Shown in pieces: positions 63,814 to 64,000 of a DNA stretch of 64,000 bases. The stretch comes from Antedon mediterranea (lineage: Eukaryota > Echinodermata > Crinoidea > Comatulida > Antedonidae), in assembly GCF_964355755.1 (NCBI RefSeq), contig NC_092677.1:19688101-19752100 (forward strand). The letters run 5' to 3'. How positions within the stretch are numbered: the stretch's first letter is position 1; the number at the start of each line of letters is the position of its first letter. A model generated the notes under the pieces. The model had not been told where the DNA came from. It saw nothing but the letters and a program-made list of their open reading frames with translations, and made no database searches. Both the position numbers and the translations under genes were made by a program.

Positions 63814-64000
63814 GTGTACTCAATGGATGAACTCTACAACGTGGTGCGTACAGAAAGTACGTCATTCGGCCACCAGCAACGATCGTGTTTTGAAAGATAT
63901 TGTTGGGTCTTTTCTACCTTGTTTTTTTTAATGAGTTTTCTCAAATACTTAATAAATATGACTTAAAAATATATATAAACAAACCCTGAAAGCAAACTAG

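Overview
This is an AT-rich animal nuclear genome window with spliced genes, long introns and many transposable elements. There is no operon structure and no prokaryotic feature. The presence of SINEs, CR1-superfamily LINEs, a Helitron, many TIR transposons and a 5S-rRNA-derived SINE suggests a marine invertebrate deuterostome. An echinoderm is my best guess, but this is inference and not proven by the window.

Genes. (1) Positions 377-510 (+) are the last coding exon of a TMEM170A/B-like membrane protein. Its earlier exons lie left of the window, and its probable 3' UTR runs to a polyA signal near 1215. (2) An intronless 121-residue PLAC8/cornifelin-family protein lies on the minus strand at 16197-15832. 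(3) The main gene is an NSUN2 ortholog (tRNA/RNA cytosine-5 methyltransferase) on the plus strand. I traced 16 coding exons from the ATG at 30229 to 61633. They join into 576 uninterrupted codons with consistent phases, and both catalytic cysteines are present (C258 and C308 here, equivalent to human C271 and C321). The last roughly quarter of the protein lies beyond the window. (4) A weak candidate for a small membrane protein is nested antisense in NSUN2 intron 10 (48710-48375).

Mobile elements. From left to right: a 2.6-kb transposon with about 510-bp inverted repeats and a TATA target duplication, whose transposase is split by a tRNA-derived SINE (1739-4316); a small fold-back element (4520-5092); a 220-bp AT microsatellite; a 0.9-kb TIR element inside a duplicated sequence (6372-7269); a LINE tail (7535-8320); and a possible TA-flanked MITE (8584-9240). 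Next come a fold-back element made of reiterated modules (about 9700-12800) carrying a 1-kb nested insertion, a TIR element with internal tandem repeats (17090-18932), a 5S-derived SINE inside a second copy of the modular family, a dead LINE, a TTAA-flanked MITE and a nearly intact LINE with one frameshift (about 22604-25530). The third and largest modular fold-back follows (26428-29478).

The NSUN2 introns hold further elements: a possible MULE with 9-bp target duplications, a pogo/Tigger MITE, a TTAA element with its own empty-site paralog, a LINE split by a hAT element with a perfect 8-bp duplication, a Helitron helicase fragment and several minisatellites (18, 21, 23, 32 and about 78 bp units). 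Two copies of one roughly 0.84-kb MITE bracket the NSUN2 exons seen here; one ends 100 bp upstream of the start codon.

Several insertions can be validated inside the window because a paralogous empty copy of the target is also present. The most novel-looking signal is the modular fold-back family. Each member has arms built from repeats of one module that carries AGGTCA-type direct repeats.
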